DNA of 64,000 bases, taken from the NCBI RefSeq assembly GCF_029168945.1, contig NC_083608.1:21594136-21658135 (forward strand), given 5' to 3'. The position numbers were made by a program, and so were the translations under genes. The stretch is from Cannabis sativa. Lineage: Eukaryota > Streptophyta > Magnoliopsida > Rosales > Cannabaceae. This document shows, one piece after another, positions 36,298 to 48,065 of this stretch (position 1 is the first letter of the stretch; every line of letters starts with the position of its first letter). The notes beneath the pieces are model-generated. The model worked only from the letters and a program-made list of their open reading frames with translations. It had not been told where the DNA came from and did no database searches.

Positions 36298-36588
36298 TTT
36301 AACTACTACAAATTATACAATTAACGTCGGTTAACACTACTGTTCATTGTGTTGACCGTCGTAAATAGTGCCTAAAATTTAATCACGTCTGTTCCTAAAC
36401 AACGCTGAAAGTATACAAATTGCGTCATTTATCAAATGACGGTAAAAAAGAACCCGACGAATAAAGCTCAAAAAATTATAAAAAAAATTCTTTCTTTTTG
36501 CGTGTATTATAAACAGCTAAGTATTTTGTTTATGAGGTTTTAAAACCGACGCAACATATGATGATGAGAGTGAGTAAATGATGCGAAA

Positions 36589-37040
36589 TTGTGTGAAATC
36601 CCTAAACCCCCAAATCAGATGCCATTGTTCACACACTCGTCCCTAACCTTTAATCGCGAAAAAGCTTTGGGGAAACCCTCTCATCTCCCCCGTCGTTCCC
36701 TTCTTCAAAACTACATCGCCTCATCCACTCATGTCCCCCGTCATTCTCTTCTCATCCATGAATACCCTCTCTCCATTTCTTTACAATCTCCATGACCCTC
36801 CCCTCCCCATTTCTCTTTATTTCTTCTTTCTCGGCAATCGTTCGGCACCACCACTTTGATTCTTCAAAATTTTCATCTGCATTTACCTCCTCTCACTATC
36901 CCCTTCGGTCTCAGAGATCATTGACAATTCATCATTCTTTGTTGGCGCTCAAGCTCGATAAATGCCTCAAGCCAACATCTCTTCTTTGTCTCAGGTACGC
37001 GTATAACCCTTTTAGCTCATTTTTTTTTACTTTCTCTTGA
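36589..37040 (+). other. Exon-like, less AT-rich block inside the CACTA element
   Basis: A CT-rich and relatively GC-rich stretch with a splice donor-like CAG/GTACGCG near 36991-37000 interrupts the AT-rich element. It may be a captured promoter and first exon of some host gene. I could not identify its source, and its open frames are not convincingly conserved. Confidence 0.35.
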
Positions 37041-37563
37041 TAGCTTATTTTTATCATCTATTTGGTTGTTCTCATGATTAGATTTCAACTTTTTATGGTT
37101 CTTCTAAAAACCTAATGTTTTTTGAAAAAAAAAATGAAATTGAACTTCTCAACTAGTTTTTTTTGTCAATCCCTCACTGGTTCTCTCTCTTAGATCTGGT
37201 GCACAAATCCTTTTGCTCCGCCTCTGGTCTTTCGTCGTTGCTTCGCCTCTAACCATCCACCGTTGCTCTGCCGAAATCCTAAACTCATCTTACGATTAAG
37301 GTTTTTTTATGAGTTTATATATATGTTGATTGAGTCTTTTGAGTTGCAATATGGTTTGATTTTGCTCTTATTTTTGTGTTTAATTTCTCTGTGTTTTGAG
37401 TGTTTTTTGGATCTGTCATTATTTATATTAAACTGTAAATATAGATTATATTTTTGGTATATCTTACTCTTACATTTTTTAAATATGATACCAATTCTAT
37501 GAATATCAGGCCTCGTAGTTATAGTGTTTTGTTGGACACTTTTTCCGATTCGTTGTCTCCACA

Positions 37564-38975
37564 CAACTGTTCAAGGAATTTGAGGCTTCGAGACGCTGTT
37601 CTTGCCATTTATCATCACAATGAGGTTAGGTATCGATCAAGGTTTTCCTTCTCTTTCATTTTTTCAATTCAATTACAAATGCTTTGTTCCATATGTTTGG
37701 TTTTGTTAATTGATATCCTTTGATAATGTCTTTCAACATAACCAAACCACATTTTATGGCTAACTGAATGTGAAGCCTTCATTCTTGTTGTTGTTATCTT
37801 TGGTGATACACAGGTAAAATTTTCAGAAGTAACTCTTGACACTTTCAGAATGCTTCAAAGGTCTCCGGAGCTGGGAGCCCTGTGTCTTATTTTACCAATC
37901 AAATCTAACGTAGAATTGTCACAACGGACCTTCTGCTGCGACTAAAGATATTCTTGATCCTATATTGCCTCGGCGGATTTAAATCGTCCTTCCATCACAC
38001 ATTATTTAGCTGTAAGTATGACAAATATTTTTCAAAAAGGCTTTATACAATTGTGAAAATTCATCTTCTCTACTATTATAACACATAATGTTGCAAGAAT
38101 TCTTAAATTTGATTGACTATTGAGACTCTTGATACCATATTCCTCCTGCTATCTTGCTATTAGCCTAAAAGTTATGGTAGTTTTAGATAAAGAAATCATA
38201 GACATTGGTCAGTAATCCATCATTTTAAGGACATCACTATTGCAAATAATAATTTTCTAACTTATATTGTAGCTTTTATACTTGTAGTTATTTGGTTACT
38301 AGTTAATTTAACCTCTTTAAGTTTGCATACGAAAAATCATGAAATCTTTAGTGAGAAAACTTTTTACTCCTACCTCCTTTTAGTTATGTTGTTACAGAGT
38401 GATGTAAGGTGCTTAAAAGATATTAGTGGGCATGAAATTTTTCAAGAATTGGTGTGTTCTTAAGCTTATTTAAATTTATATGTCCACTTTTTTATGGCAA
38501 GTTGTTGCTACAATATGTGAGGAGCTCCCTTTGATGGAATTTTGTTAAATTACTTGCCAGAGGTTTATTTCTTTTTTTTCTTTTTTTTCTAAAAATCATT
38601 TTAGTTCGTGATTGTTACTTTTGTATTTGTATTATTGTTTTTGTATTCTTTGCTCTTTGCTTTTTTTCTCTTGATTATTATTATTATTAAAAACCTCCTA
38701 TACAAATGAAATACATTAAGAAGAACTTAATGGATATACTCAGTGACATTAACGATGTGATTTATATGGCATCTTTAGTATTGAATTTATAATGAGATGC
38801 AGACATAATTTTCTTACTGGCTTGAAAATTTTCTCAAGTTTTTGGTTATTCTAAATGAATCATTTTATAGGAATAAACTGCATTTTTCCCAGTTGACTTG
38901 GTTCCTTTTACAAGAAGACCACTTCTCTTATTTATTGATGGTGACAGCAATGAAACATTTGAGGCAAGTAATCAC
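37564..38975 (+). pseudogene. Captured fragments of a SCAI-like (DUF3550/UPF0682) gene
   Basis: Four separated pieces follow the order of the plant SCAI-like protein as I remember it: RLRDAVLAIYHHNE (to 37624, then a GT donor), VKFSEVTLDTFRMLQ (from 37814, after an AG acceptor) running in a shifted frame into WEPCVLFYQSN and then DPILPRR (about 37950-37985), ATICEELP (about 38505-38535), and DLVPFTRRPLLLFIDGDS (about 38899-38955). SCAI proteins are transcription-related regulators in animals; the plant homologues are poorly described. Introns are retained, so capture was at DNA level. Frameshifts, stops and missing exons make it non-functional as protein. Confidence 0.72.
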
Positions 38976-39935
38976 CTGCCATGTTTGAGGACACTTTTTC
39001 AAATGCATCCGTTCTCAATTATGCTACTTTAAATATTCAGCCAATATTTTTGTTTATTTTAAAATTGTATTGCTGATTGTGTTGTTTATTATATAGAGTT
39101 CAATTTTAGCATTTATACTTATTTAGTTTTTATTTTAAATATATTTTTAATGTAATGGTAAATATTTTTTATCTTTGTTTTACAGTTTAATTTAGACGCG
39201 TAATTCATACAGTAACGAGGAGATCAATACAGGTTGGGAAAAGTGGGCCGAATTTGTGAAGCCTTTGATCATTGATTAAGTACAAGGTTACTACTTTTGT
39301 TATAATACATGAGTAACAAGTTTTATGATTGTTGCTATTAACTTTTACATTATGTAATTAGTTTGTAGTTAGTTTTTACGATACATGGAATATAAATTTT
39401 AGGATTGTTTCTATTAACAATTTTGGTGTTATGTAATTAGTTAATAGAGTCGATTACTAATTTTATATAAGTTTTATAAACGTTATTTTAACTTTTTCTT
39501 GTATTATGTAATTATTATTATATAAAATTATTCTAAAATTTGATAATGCAGGTGGGGAAAATTGTATGAAAATTTACAATTTTTCCTTACTTACATTTAT
39601 GCTTCATTTTATAACCGACGCAATAGATGAAAAAAAAAATTATTTCAGCAATTTATATGTCATTTTATAACTGACGGTATGATTTTTTAGTGATGGTTTC
39701 GAAATGTCGCAAATGATTTTGCGTCATTTCCAAACCGACGTAAAAGAAAAAAAGAAAAAAGTATATTTTGTGACGGTTTTAAAATGAAGATAATTGTTTT
39801 TTGCGTCATTTAAAAAACGACGCTAATAAGAAACTATTTGCGACCACGGCATATACGTCGGTTTTTTAAACCGACGCAAATTCTTTTAATGACACTTAGA
39901 AACCGACGAGAATTGTACTTTTTGTAGTAGTGTTT

Positions 39936-42869
39936 AATGAAAGATGTATTTTCTTCTAATATTTATTTTTAATCAATTTATTTTAAATATATATTTATTT
40001 AATTAAAATTTCTAATTTAGAATAAAAAATTCTAAATATAAATTTTAATGTAATATTTATAAATTATACTTAGATGGATATGAAAATAACGTGAATTATT
40101 TCCATCTTAGTAATAATTTCCATAAATATTTAGAAAATTATTCAATTTAAGTTGTTTCAAAATTAATTTAAATTAATTTACAACTCAAATTTAATTTTCT
40201 ATAAATATATATTGCATTTCGAAAAATGAAGTGTATAAGAATACTACTTTCGAAAATGCTTTAAAATAAAATAAAAATAAATCCTGGAAAATTATCTTAA
40301 TTTTATGTTGGCCCAAAATTAATAAAATTTAATTTACAACAAAAAATATAATTTTCCTATTTAATTAAATATTTAAGAAAAATTTCAAATATTTAAGTAT
40401 CATGATGAAAATCAACTTAAATATTAATTTTCTATTTAATATAATATCACTAGAAAAATACTTCAAGCAAAACAGATAATATCTATCTAGACTTTCATTG
40501 ACTAATTAATTCAATTTCTAATTATAATATTCATTTATTTTAATTAATCATTAAATGAAAAAATCATTGATTTAAGTTGGTCCAAAATTGAAATAAATAA
40601 TTTTCAACTTTAATCTATTTTTCAAATAAAATTCGAAATTTCTGCATTTAAGAAATGCAATTTCGAAATTGTGGGAAAAAGATTAATAAAATAAAATAAA
40701 ATATATTTTGAAAATTATTCAGATTTAAGTTATTCTGAAATAAGATTCCAAACTTAAGATAATTTTCAACTTTAACTAAATAACATGAAAATAACAATAT
40801 TTAAGTATCATGATGAAAATCAACTTAGATATTGAAATTTTCAATTTAATTAAATGTATTAAATTCAAGAAATAAATAATTAGGTATAGAGGAAACTTAA
40901 TTATTAATTCTAGTTTAATACTAGAAAAATATACTAAACTTAGATTGTACCAAAATTAATTGATAAACAATTAATTTCACAATCAATGATATTTTTCTAT
41001 TTAATATTAGAAATAATAACTAGTATAGAAATAACTATCTAGAATATATATCATTAACTAAGTGTTTTTCTAAAATTAACTTTAAAATATTAAAATGAAA
41101 AATAAATTTCATATATTTTAAAAGTTAATTATGTTGCTAATTCAATTTTAATTAGGTTAGACTAATGTAATTAACCTAATACAATTATTTAAATAAGGCA
41201 AGTGGGCCTTCACAATTGGGGTAGTTCATGTGAGGGGGAGCTGGGTTCAGTATGTCGTACCTACTTCTATTGGCCCCCAACTCTGACACAAGGCCCAAAA
41301 GAGAGGAATTTAACCTTAAAATAAACAATTGTTATTCATTGAATAAGCCCAAATCTAATTGGGCCTAAATAAAATTACTTATGTCAAATTTTATTTTAGC
41401 AACCTAGTCCATTTACTTAGTAAAAACTTAAATGGGCTTCCTATATGCATCTAAGCCCAATAGCAAACATATAGGCTCACACAGATCAAATGATTTGGAT
41501 GGGTCCTATCATGTTTCTAGGTTTACACAGATGAAAGAAGTACAAAATTTACCTGTTACAAATTATTCATAAGATCTATTGACAATTGGACTATGATTAA
41601 AATCAGATCATTGGATCTGTCAACAAGTTAATCATAGCAATTTAGATCAAATAAATAATAGGTTTGTTAAATTTTTTTTGAATAAACAATATAAATAAAT
41701 AAACAAACATTGTCCATGTAACAGATGTGAAATAAGATATTAATATAATTAAATTATTATTCTTAAACTAACCAACTAAATTTTAAAAAATTTAGGATTG
41801 TTGAAAACAAACCTCAAAAATCTCAAAAAATTAGAAACTAATTTTAAAATATATAAGTTTATTTGAATCAAATTAAATTAAATATCTAATAAGATCAATG
41901 ATTTGAAAGAAAAAATCTTCAATATCACTTTCAAATCTTATAATTTAATGAAATTAAAATAAACCAATTTTAAAATAGATTTAGTTAGATAATTATTATT
42001 TTAGAATTAAAATAATAAATAATAATAATTACCATAACTATATGTCAAAATATCTCAAAGTAAGCAATATTCAAATTTCTACAAAATATCTAAGTTATTT
42101 AAATATTCAAGATATGATTTATAAATTTTCAATAAGGAAAAAAATGATATATATATAGAAAAATATCATTTTTAAACTTATAATTTATAAATAATTAAAT
42201 ATTTAACAAAATAACAAATTTTGAATTTGAAAATATTATGGTAAGTGTATCTATAAAAATATCTATGTTAATTTCAAATTTATTAATTATTTAATTTGTC
42301 ATATAAGATAATTTTAATATAATATTTTAAATAAAAGAGACAAATTTATCTTTTAATTTAAAATATGTTAAATATCAAAATATCTAATCTTATATTTAAA
42401 TAATATATAAATATTAAAGAAGTTAACAAATTTTTAAATCTTACCATAATAGGAAATATTCCAAAATGGAAATATTTTTTAAAAAATAAGGAAATATTTC
42501 AAATTGGAAAAATTTAAAATTGGAAATATCGGATTTTGGGAAACAATCGCATAAAAAATTAGATTTTTGGGGAAAAAACCACAAAACTCGCAATTGATGC
42601 GCCCACTCGACATCCTTGAATCCCGATTTTCCAAAATTCATAACTTTTTCAATTTTTATCGGAATCGAGTTCCGTAAAAAACAAAATTGCATAATTTTTC
42701 ACAAGGAATCTAAATAAAATATTTTCAAAAATAGAAAAAATATTTTTCATGGAAAAATTTTGTACAACACATACATTCATCACATAAGCACATAAACCAA
42801 CATGAAACCATCCAAATCAACACAAAATATCGTTTTAATTCATATTTCATGAAAGTAAATCATTACCAT
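39936..42869 (-). other. AT-rich leader-like interior of the Angela-like element
   Basis: Between the PBS and the nested CACTA element lie 2.9 kb of very AT-rich sequence without frames. Short motifs such as TTAAGTATCATGATGAAAAT recur (about 40395 and 40801). Position suggests an expanded 5' leader where gag would normally start. Confidence 0.5.
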
Positions 42870-42882
42870 GGCTCTGGTGCCA
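42870..42882 (-). other. Primer binding site of the Angela-like element
   Basis: Minus strand TGGCACCAGAGCC, two bases from the 5' LTR; it differs from the initiator-Met site TGGTATCAGAGCC at two positions. Confidence 0.8.
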
Positions 42883-42884
42883 GT

Positions 42885-44724
42885 TGTTGGAATTATTTTA
42901 CCAGGATCTAGATTTACTAACAAGTATGTTTGATTAACATCTTAATATGAATTCTAAAACAATGAAATAAACACATAATAGTTTAAGAAAACCTTACACT
43001 GGGTGCAGCTGAATATTATGGCTCCTTCCATTCAGATCACTAGCCCTTGATTCCTTTCTGTAGCAGAGCATAATCAATATCTGAATCTGGATCTCTTTCT
43101 CTCCTTCTTGTTGGTGCTGAATTTCCACAGTCTTACATACTATGATTGAGGTACCACTTGATGTGTGTGGGCACTACTCATTCACTCAAAGGAATTTCGA
43201 AAAACAGAGAAGAAAAAGAGAGACAGTGGCGGCTTCAGAGTGTTTGAGAAAATAATCAGTAAAGTGTGTCAAACCTGAAGCCTTTACCTTCTATTTATAG
43301 AATACCACATAGGGTTAAGGTTGAATTACTTGGCATTTAAAAATGAAAAATAAAATGAGAAATAGGAAGCATAGTGGCCGACCATGGAATAAGGAAACAA
43401 GCCTCTCACTTTTGTAACTTTCCTATTTTATCATTCCTAGTTTCCCATTCTCCAAAATTGCCAATTTTCTCATTCAACCACATAAATGTCAAATCTAATT
43501 ATTTAATAACTATAATTAATTATTAAATAATATATTGTCATTTATTTTATTTATTAATAAAACTAATCAAAGTTTCCCAATTAATAAATTAAATATACCC
43601 TTTAAACTCTCTATTTACTGTTTTACCCTTGCTTAGTGAAAATTCATAAAGTAGACATAGTCTAACTTTTAGAATTATAATTGATTAATTAAAATCAATT
43701 AACTGAGTCTTACAAGCAGTATGGTCTCAACTAGTATGGGGACCATGGGTCTATATAACCGAGCTTCCAATAAGTTGAACCGAATTTACCAAGTGAATTC
43801 CCTAACTTATTAATTCCTTATTGAATCCACACTTAGAATTTGGAATTTCACTCTCAGTCATATAGAACGCTCTATATGTTCCATGATATAGACACGTCAT
43901 TAGTTATCCATTGTTATAATCCTAATGTGATCAATGACCCTCTAATAGATGATCTACATTGAAAAGGCACTAAGTTACCGTTACACCTTCAATGTATTTT
44001 ATCCTTAAAACACTTAGCTCCGTATAAATGATATTTCAGCAAAGTGAAATGAGATCTCCACCATTTATTTCTGTTTAGCCAAGCTCGAAGGATATCATCG
44101 TTTCACTTCTAAATTCCTATAGAAGTTATAGATTCCATATTTATGGTAGCGCTCTCACTCAATTATACTATCATGCTCCCAAAATGTACGTATCACCCTA
44201 ACCCAAAAGTAGGCTTAACTAACAAATCAAAGAACATGTATAGTACTCTTGAGATCGAACCTAACCATATCAGGATTAGGATCAACAGGTGATATTGAAT
44301 TGAATAGATATTACGGTAAGTTTTAATATATCTAATCAAAGTTCAATATCGGTCCCTTCCGATGTATACTCCATACATCCGATACTGGTAAACTTTGCCA
44401 ATGTCCTGGAAAGGACATAACACTTTTCCAAGGTGTAAGAATACATATCGCTGATTATACCATGTCAGTCTAAATCCAGTGTTCTGACAAATCAGGGAAT
44501 AAACTTTCGAACATATAATTAAGATTATATTCCACTGTGCTGACAACACTATAATCCTTAACAAATTCATATGTTCTGGACTTAAAAAGAATTCATACAT
44601 TATATGTATATAATCATGAAGTAAATCATGTGAACCATGCAACAAAAATGTTATTTCAGATCTTTATTAATTAGTAAATCTGATTATATTGAAATAGGTT
44701 TTATTTAGGGCACAAAACCCAACA
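42885..44724 (-). repeat. 5' LTR of the Angela-like element
   Basis: 1840 bp, TG...CA ends, followed on the plus strand by the target duplication AGAAC. Confidence 0.9.
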
Positions 44725-44729
44725 AGAAC

Positions 44730-45394
44730 TAGTTGGTGATCTTGCTCCGGGTCGCCGTAATTGCTTCCTTTGCCTCATTCTTCAGCTCTAGGGTTTAATT
44801 TCTGCCTCCATTGCCTCTAAAACACGCAACCCTTATATAGAAAATAATGCAAATATCTTTGAATGGTGAAATTACAAAATTGCCCAAAAATCTCGTCTTT
44901 CGCCCCTGGTCGTGACTACATAAAGCCTAGTCGTAACCATAAGAAAATTGGAAAGTCCATGCTCTCTGCCTGGCCTCCTAGTCGCGACCATGAAAAAGAG
45001 TCACGACCATGGAAAATGGTGGTCGCGACTACTGAAGCAAATTTGACAGCTTCAGCATCTTTCAGTAAAATATGCATAACTTTCACATACAAACTCCAAA
45101 TGAGTTGATTCAAGATACGTTGGAAAGAAGAAAAAGAAATCTAAAGCTTCTATGCTTTGAATTTTTTTCAAAATCTAATCAGAACATAGTCAAATTTAGG
45201 TTTGAAGTTTCAACTTTATTTTCTTGCAAATTTTTTTTCTATTCTATAGATTGTTGTTTTCTGAAATTTGATCAATTGATATATTCAAAGTGTGAAACCT
45301 GAGACCAAAGAAAATAAGCGTAATTCTATTCCAAATATAATAATAAAGAAGGAAAATAACTATAAAAAGTGACCCAAAACGTAGGCTAAAAATA
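44730..45394. repeat. Dispersed repeat, right part
   Basis: Continuation of the repeat interrupted at 31353. It contains ACACGCAACCCTTATATAG and three GTCGCGACCATG-like motifs between 44.9 and 45.03 kb, and ends where the minisatellite resumes. Together the two parts make about 1.4 kb. Confidence 0.55.
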
Positions 45395-45545
45395 GCCTAA
45401 TAGCTCCCCAGCCTACAGCGCCTAGTGCCCAGCGCCTTAGCCTACACGCCTACATCGCCCAGCTCCCCAAGCTCCACGCACCAGCTCCAAGCTTACTTCT
45501 TCACGCGCGTCCAGCTGGGCGCCTGGCTCCCACGTGTCCAATCTT
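45395..45545 (+). repeat. GC-rich minisatellite, right block
   Basis: AGCTCCCCAGCCTACAGCGC and related units, same as at 30.1-30.6 kb. The split shows that the 1.4-kb repeat inserted in the array before the Copia element inserted in the repeat. Confidence 0.85.
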
Positions 45546-45987
45546 CTTACACAAATAAAAGTAAGGAGAAAATATCAAGGCTAAGGTCGTTTAAGCCAGG
45601 ACATCACAGACAAGATAGCGAATACAAAATGAATATTGATAAAGGAGACAAAGTTCATTTCATCTGAGGTACAAATAGAAGAGGAAGTTTTGGTGCATCT
45701 AAGGATTTCTGAGACAACATGCTACATGAAGTACTAAGTTACCTAGTGTGAAAGTGACCTGACATTCTCAAACTTAGGGATCTGATGAAGTTCAAAATTG
45801 TAAAGAACTCACTATAAATAGGGCTTTTAAGGTCATTGTAGTTTAAGAAAAAGATTAATGAAACAAGAGTTTTTTTTAGAAAAGTTTAATAGTCTAAAGT
45901 TTTTCTTTGAAAGTTCTTCTATTAAGAACTTAGAATATCACTTTTAGTTCTCAATATTTCATTGATGAGTTCTTACCTTCAATAATT
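45546..45987 (+). mobile_element. 5' LTR (3' part) of a Ty3/Gypsy element
   Basis: Contains a TATA box (TATAAATAGGGC at about 45815) and a T-rich R/U5-like segment, and ends just before the PBS. The left end of the LTR is not defined; the minisatellite may belong to its U3. Confidence 0.5.
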
Positions 45988-46006
45988 TGGCTTCGTCTAT
46001 GAGAAC
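45988..46006 (+). other. Primer binding site of the Gypsy element
   Basis: TGGCTTCGTCTATGAGAAC matches the TGGCGCCGTCTGTGGGAA pattern of Tat-type Gypsy elements except at C-to-T or G-to-A positions, consistent with methylation-driven decay. Confidence 0.7.
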
Positions 46007-46466
46007 GACAAGCGCTAGCTACGTTAGTTCCTAAACCATTCACTACAATCTTAAATATGTCGAGAAATTCCCATCGTTCTTGAGAAAATGGGGTTCACTT
46101 AGGTAAAAACTAGTTGACCACCATAGTAAGAGAACGTCAACCTCCGGTTGCCGGAGAGGGCCAGAGGAAGAGTAACCAAAGTATGGACCACCATGTAAAT
46201 ACTTAAAAAGGGCCCGTAGCACTACGTGACTCAATAATGACATCAGTGGCTAGCCTCATTGATAGAATATTCAACTATTGAGAGGGCCATCTCTGGTGCG
46301 GTACCTTCCACCATTTGCGCCACCAAACCCCGACACTTTAAGGAATAGGCCTCGAAAAGAAAAGCAAGCGTACTTGGTGAGTTCAAGCTCTCGGGCTTAC
46401 TGCTACGAGGAGGAAATAAGGGACCTCCACTAGAAGAACAAGAGGTTAGAAACTTTTGCAGTTGGT

Positions 46467-47529
46467 ATGAAAAGAGTGTTAAGTGGCATACTCAAAGGCA
46501 AAGCCCAAGCCTCACACTTTTGTAACAAAAGCCACCGAGTGGGAAGCAAGATCTTAACTACATATGTTGAAAAAGGTGATTCTATGTCATCCACTAATAA
46601 CACCTTAAGCGATGAGCACAGAAAGAGCCTATTGCGAGACAAAAGCTCAACGGGCCAATTGAGACAACTAGAGCCTACCCACCATGAGGGGATTTCGCTG
46701 AGGGAAGCACCTCATAGCCTAAGGAAGAGACTTCACCCAAATGGTCTCATGCTAGGGGCACCTTGCCTATGGCTCCCCACCAAGAGCAAGGTAAGTGGAA
46801 GGCCTTATTCATCAGCTTTAGTGGAAAGTTACACAATGTTTAGATAAGAAGAGCACCCTCCACGAGCCCTGTGCAAACCACACAAAAGATCCAAGTTCCA
46901 CTCGCTAACTCCCAAGGGAGGATGAGCAGAAGGGTGAAGGAGTTAGAGGCAGAAATGTAAGACCTACATCAAAAGATAGCTATCACTACGAAGGGGGACT
47001 TGAATGATGACGAGGATTTTGATGAAGAATCCCCTCTCACGATGGAGATTCAAATGTAAGCATTCCCACCAAACTTTAAGGAGCCACATATGACACCATA
47101 TGACGGTCTCACGGACCCAAAGTATCATCTCATCGCATTTAATGAGTTGATGAAGATAAAAAAGGTGTCGCGTAAGGCAAGGTGTCAATATTTTGGGATC
47201 ACAGTAAAAGGAGTTGCGTACAAATGGTTCAGACGGCTAGGACCGAGGAAGATCACATCTTGGAAGCAACTTTCAGATAAATTCCTCCAACAACATCAGG
47301 CTGGATGCAATAATATTATGCATGTCACAAGTGTCACCAATGTGAAGCAAGGGAGACAAGAAAATTTGTGAAGCTACATCTAGCGCTTGAACACCAAAGT
47401 TACCAAAGTAGGAAAGGTAACTAAAGATGAACTCAAGTTTTCTATAGTCACTGAAGTACACCTTGGGAGTGAAATTTCACCCTGCAAGAGAGCGTTCCTA
47501 GCAATGATAAGTTTACCTTTGGTACATTA
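46467..47529 (+). pseudogene. Ty3/Gypsy (Tat-like) gag, decayed and truncated
   Basis: From about 47060 the frame reads EPHMTPYDGLTDPKYHLIAF, then KARCQYFG, GVAYKWFRRLG, SWKQLSDKFLQQ and NVKQGRQENL, the retrotransposon gag domain (PF03732 type) of Tat-lineage elements. Two in-frame stops near 47369 and 47384 fall where arginines are expected (TGA or TAG from CGA/CGG), a C-to-T signature. The frame then continues to a stop at 47529, after which homology ends: no protease, RT or integrase follows. The 126-codon frame at 46467-46847 is probably the degraded gag N-terminal part. Confidence 0.8.
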
Positions 47530-47679
47530 AACTAAATTAAAGAAGGCACTGAGGTTGGTCTCTAAAAATAACATTTGTACTTGGGCGATCACATATTTAC
47601 CTCATCAATGAGATGTTAAGTTTTCAAAAGCCATTATATAATATTTATTTTATAAATGCTTATATGGACATTAAATTTA

Positions 47680-48056
47680 GAATAAATACCATTTTGGACT
47701 CTCTGTTTTACAAAAGTTACCAATTGGACCCTGTGTTTTGTTAAATGACAAAATGGACCCTGTATTTTCTAAAATAGTACAAATAGGACCCTGAATTGAT
47801 TTTTTGTCAAAATAAAGTTTAATTATAATCCGATTTAAAAGTGCTATATGACAAAACTGTTTATATTTTTTTTGTATCTGTTCGTATTAAGCATTGTCTT
47901 CAAGTTGGTTGTATTAAAAAAAAAGTTATCAAAAATTAAGCTCAGGGTCCTATTTTTACTATTTTAAAAAATACAGGGTCCATTTTGTCATTTAACAAAA
48001 CACAGGGTCCAATCTGTAACTTTTGCAAAACACAGGGTCTAAAATGGTATTTACCC
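47680..48056. mobile_element. Mutator-type MITE with long inverted repeats
   Basis: 377 bp with terminal inverted repeats of about 115 bases (GGGTAAATACCATTTTRGAC, then repeated GGACCCTGTGTTTTG motifs), flanked by the perfect 9-bp duplication TTAAATTTA (47671-47679 and 48057-48065). Long TIRs and a 9-bp duplication define Mutator-like elements. It is noncoding. Confidence 0.92.
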
Positions 48057-48065
48057 TTAAATTTA

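Larger units (their letters stand above)
36301..39932. mobile_element. CACTA element that captured host gene fragments
   Basis: Ends are AACTACTACAAATTATACAA (left, first base mutated) and, read inward from the right, CACTACTACAAAAAGTACAA, both continuing into TCGGTT. The 3-bp duplication TTT flanks it (36298-36300 and 39933-39935). Subterminal AACCGACGCAA-type repeats in both orientations occupy about 36325-36560 and 39600-39910. No transposase frame. Instead the interior contains intron-bearing fragments of a SCAI-like gene, making it a Pack-CACTA element. It is nested in the Angela-like element and so is younger than it. Confidence 0.85.
31354..44724 (-). mobile_element. Angela/BARE-like Copia element, 13.4 kb
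   Basis: Two long LTRs (1845 and 1840 bp) start TGTTGGAATTAT and end CCCAACA, as in the Angela/BARE group, and the 5-bp duplication AGAAC flanks the element (31349-31353 and 44725-44729). It is minus-oriented: the PBS lies beside the right LTR and the polypurine tract beside the left. The interior has no long frame; near 33.6-33.7 kb the minus strand still reads DFKTCLCARKSADKM..., resembling RNase H SDFQ..RKSTSG, so pol has decayed or been replaced. A 3.6-kb CACTA element is nested at 36301-39932. LTR identity is roughly 97% by eye. Confidence 0.9.

Noticed and set aside
36301..39932. A functional SCAI-like gene
   Set aside because: Only isolated exon pieces with stops and frameshifts, enclosed by CACTA ends.
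44343..44645. 100-codon minus-strand gene and its homologue at 32918-33115
   Set aside because: Both lie inside the Angela-like LTRs and differ in openness between the two copies.
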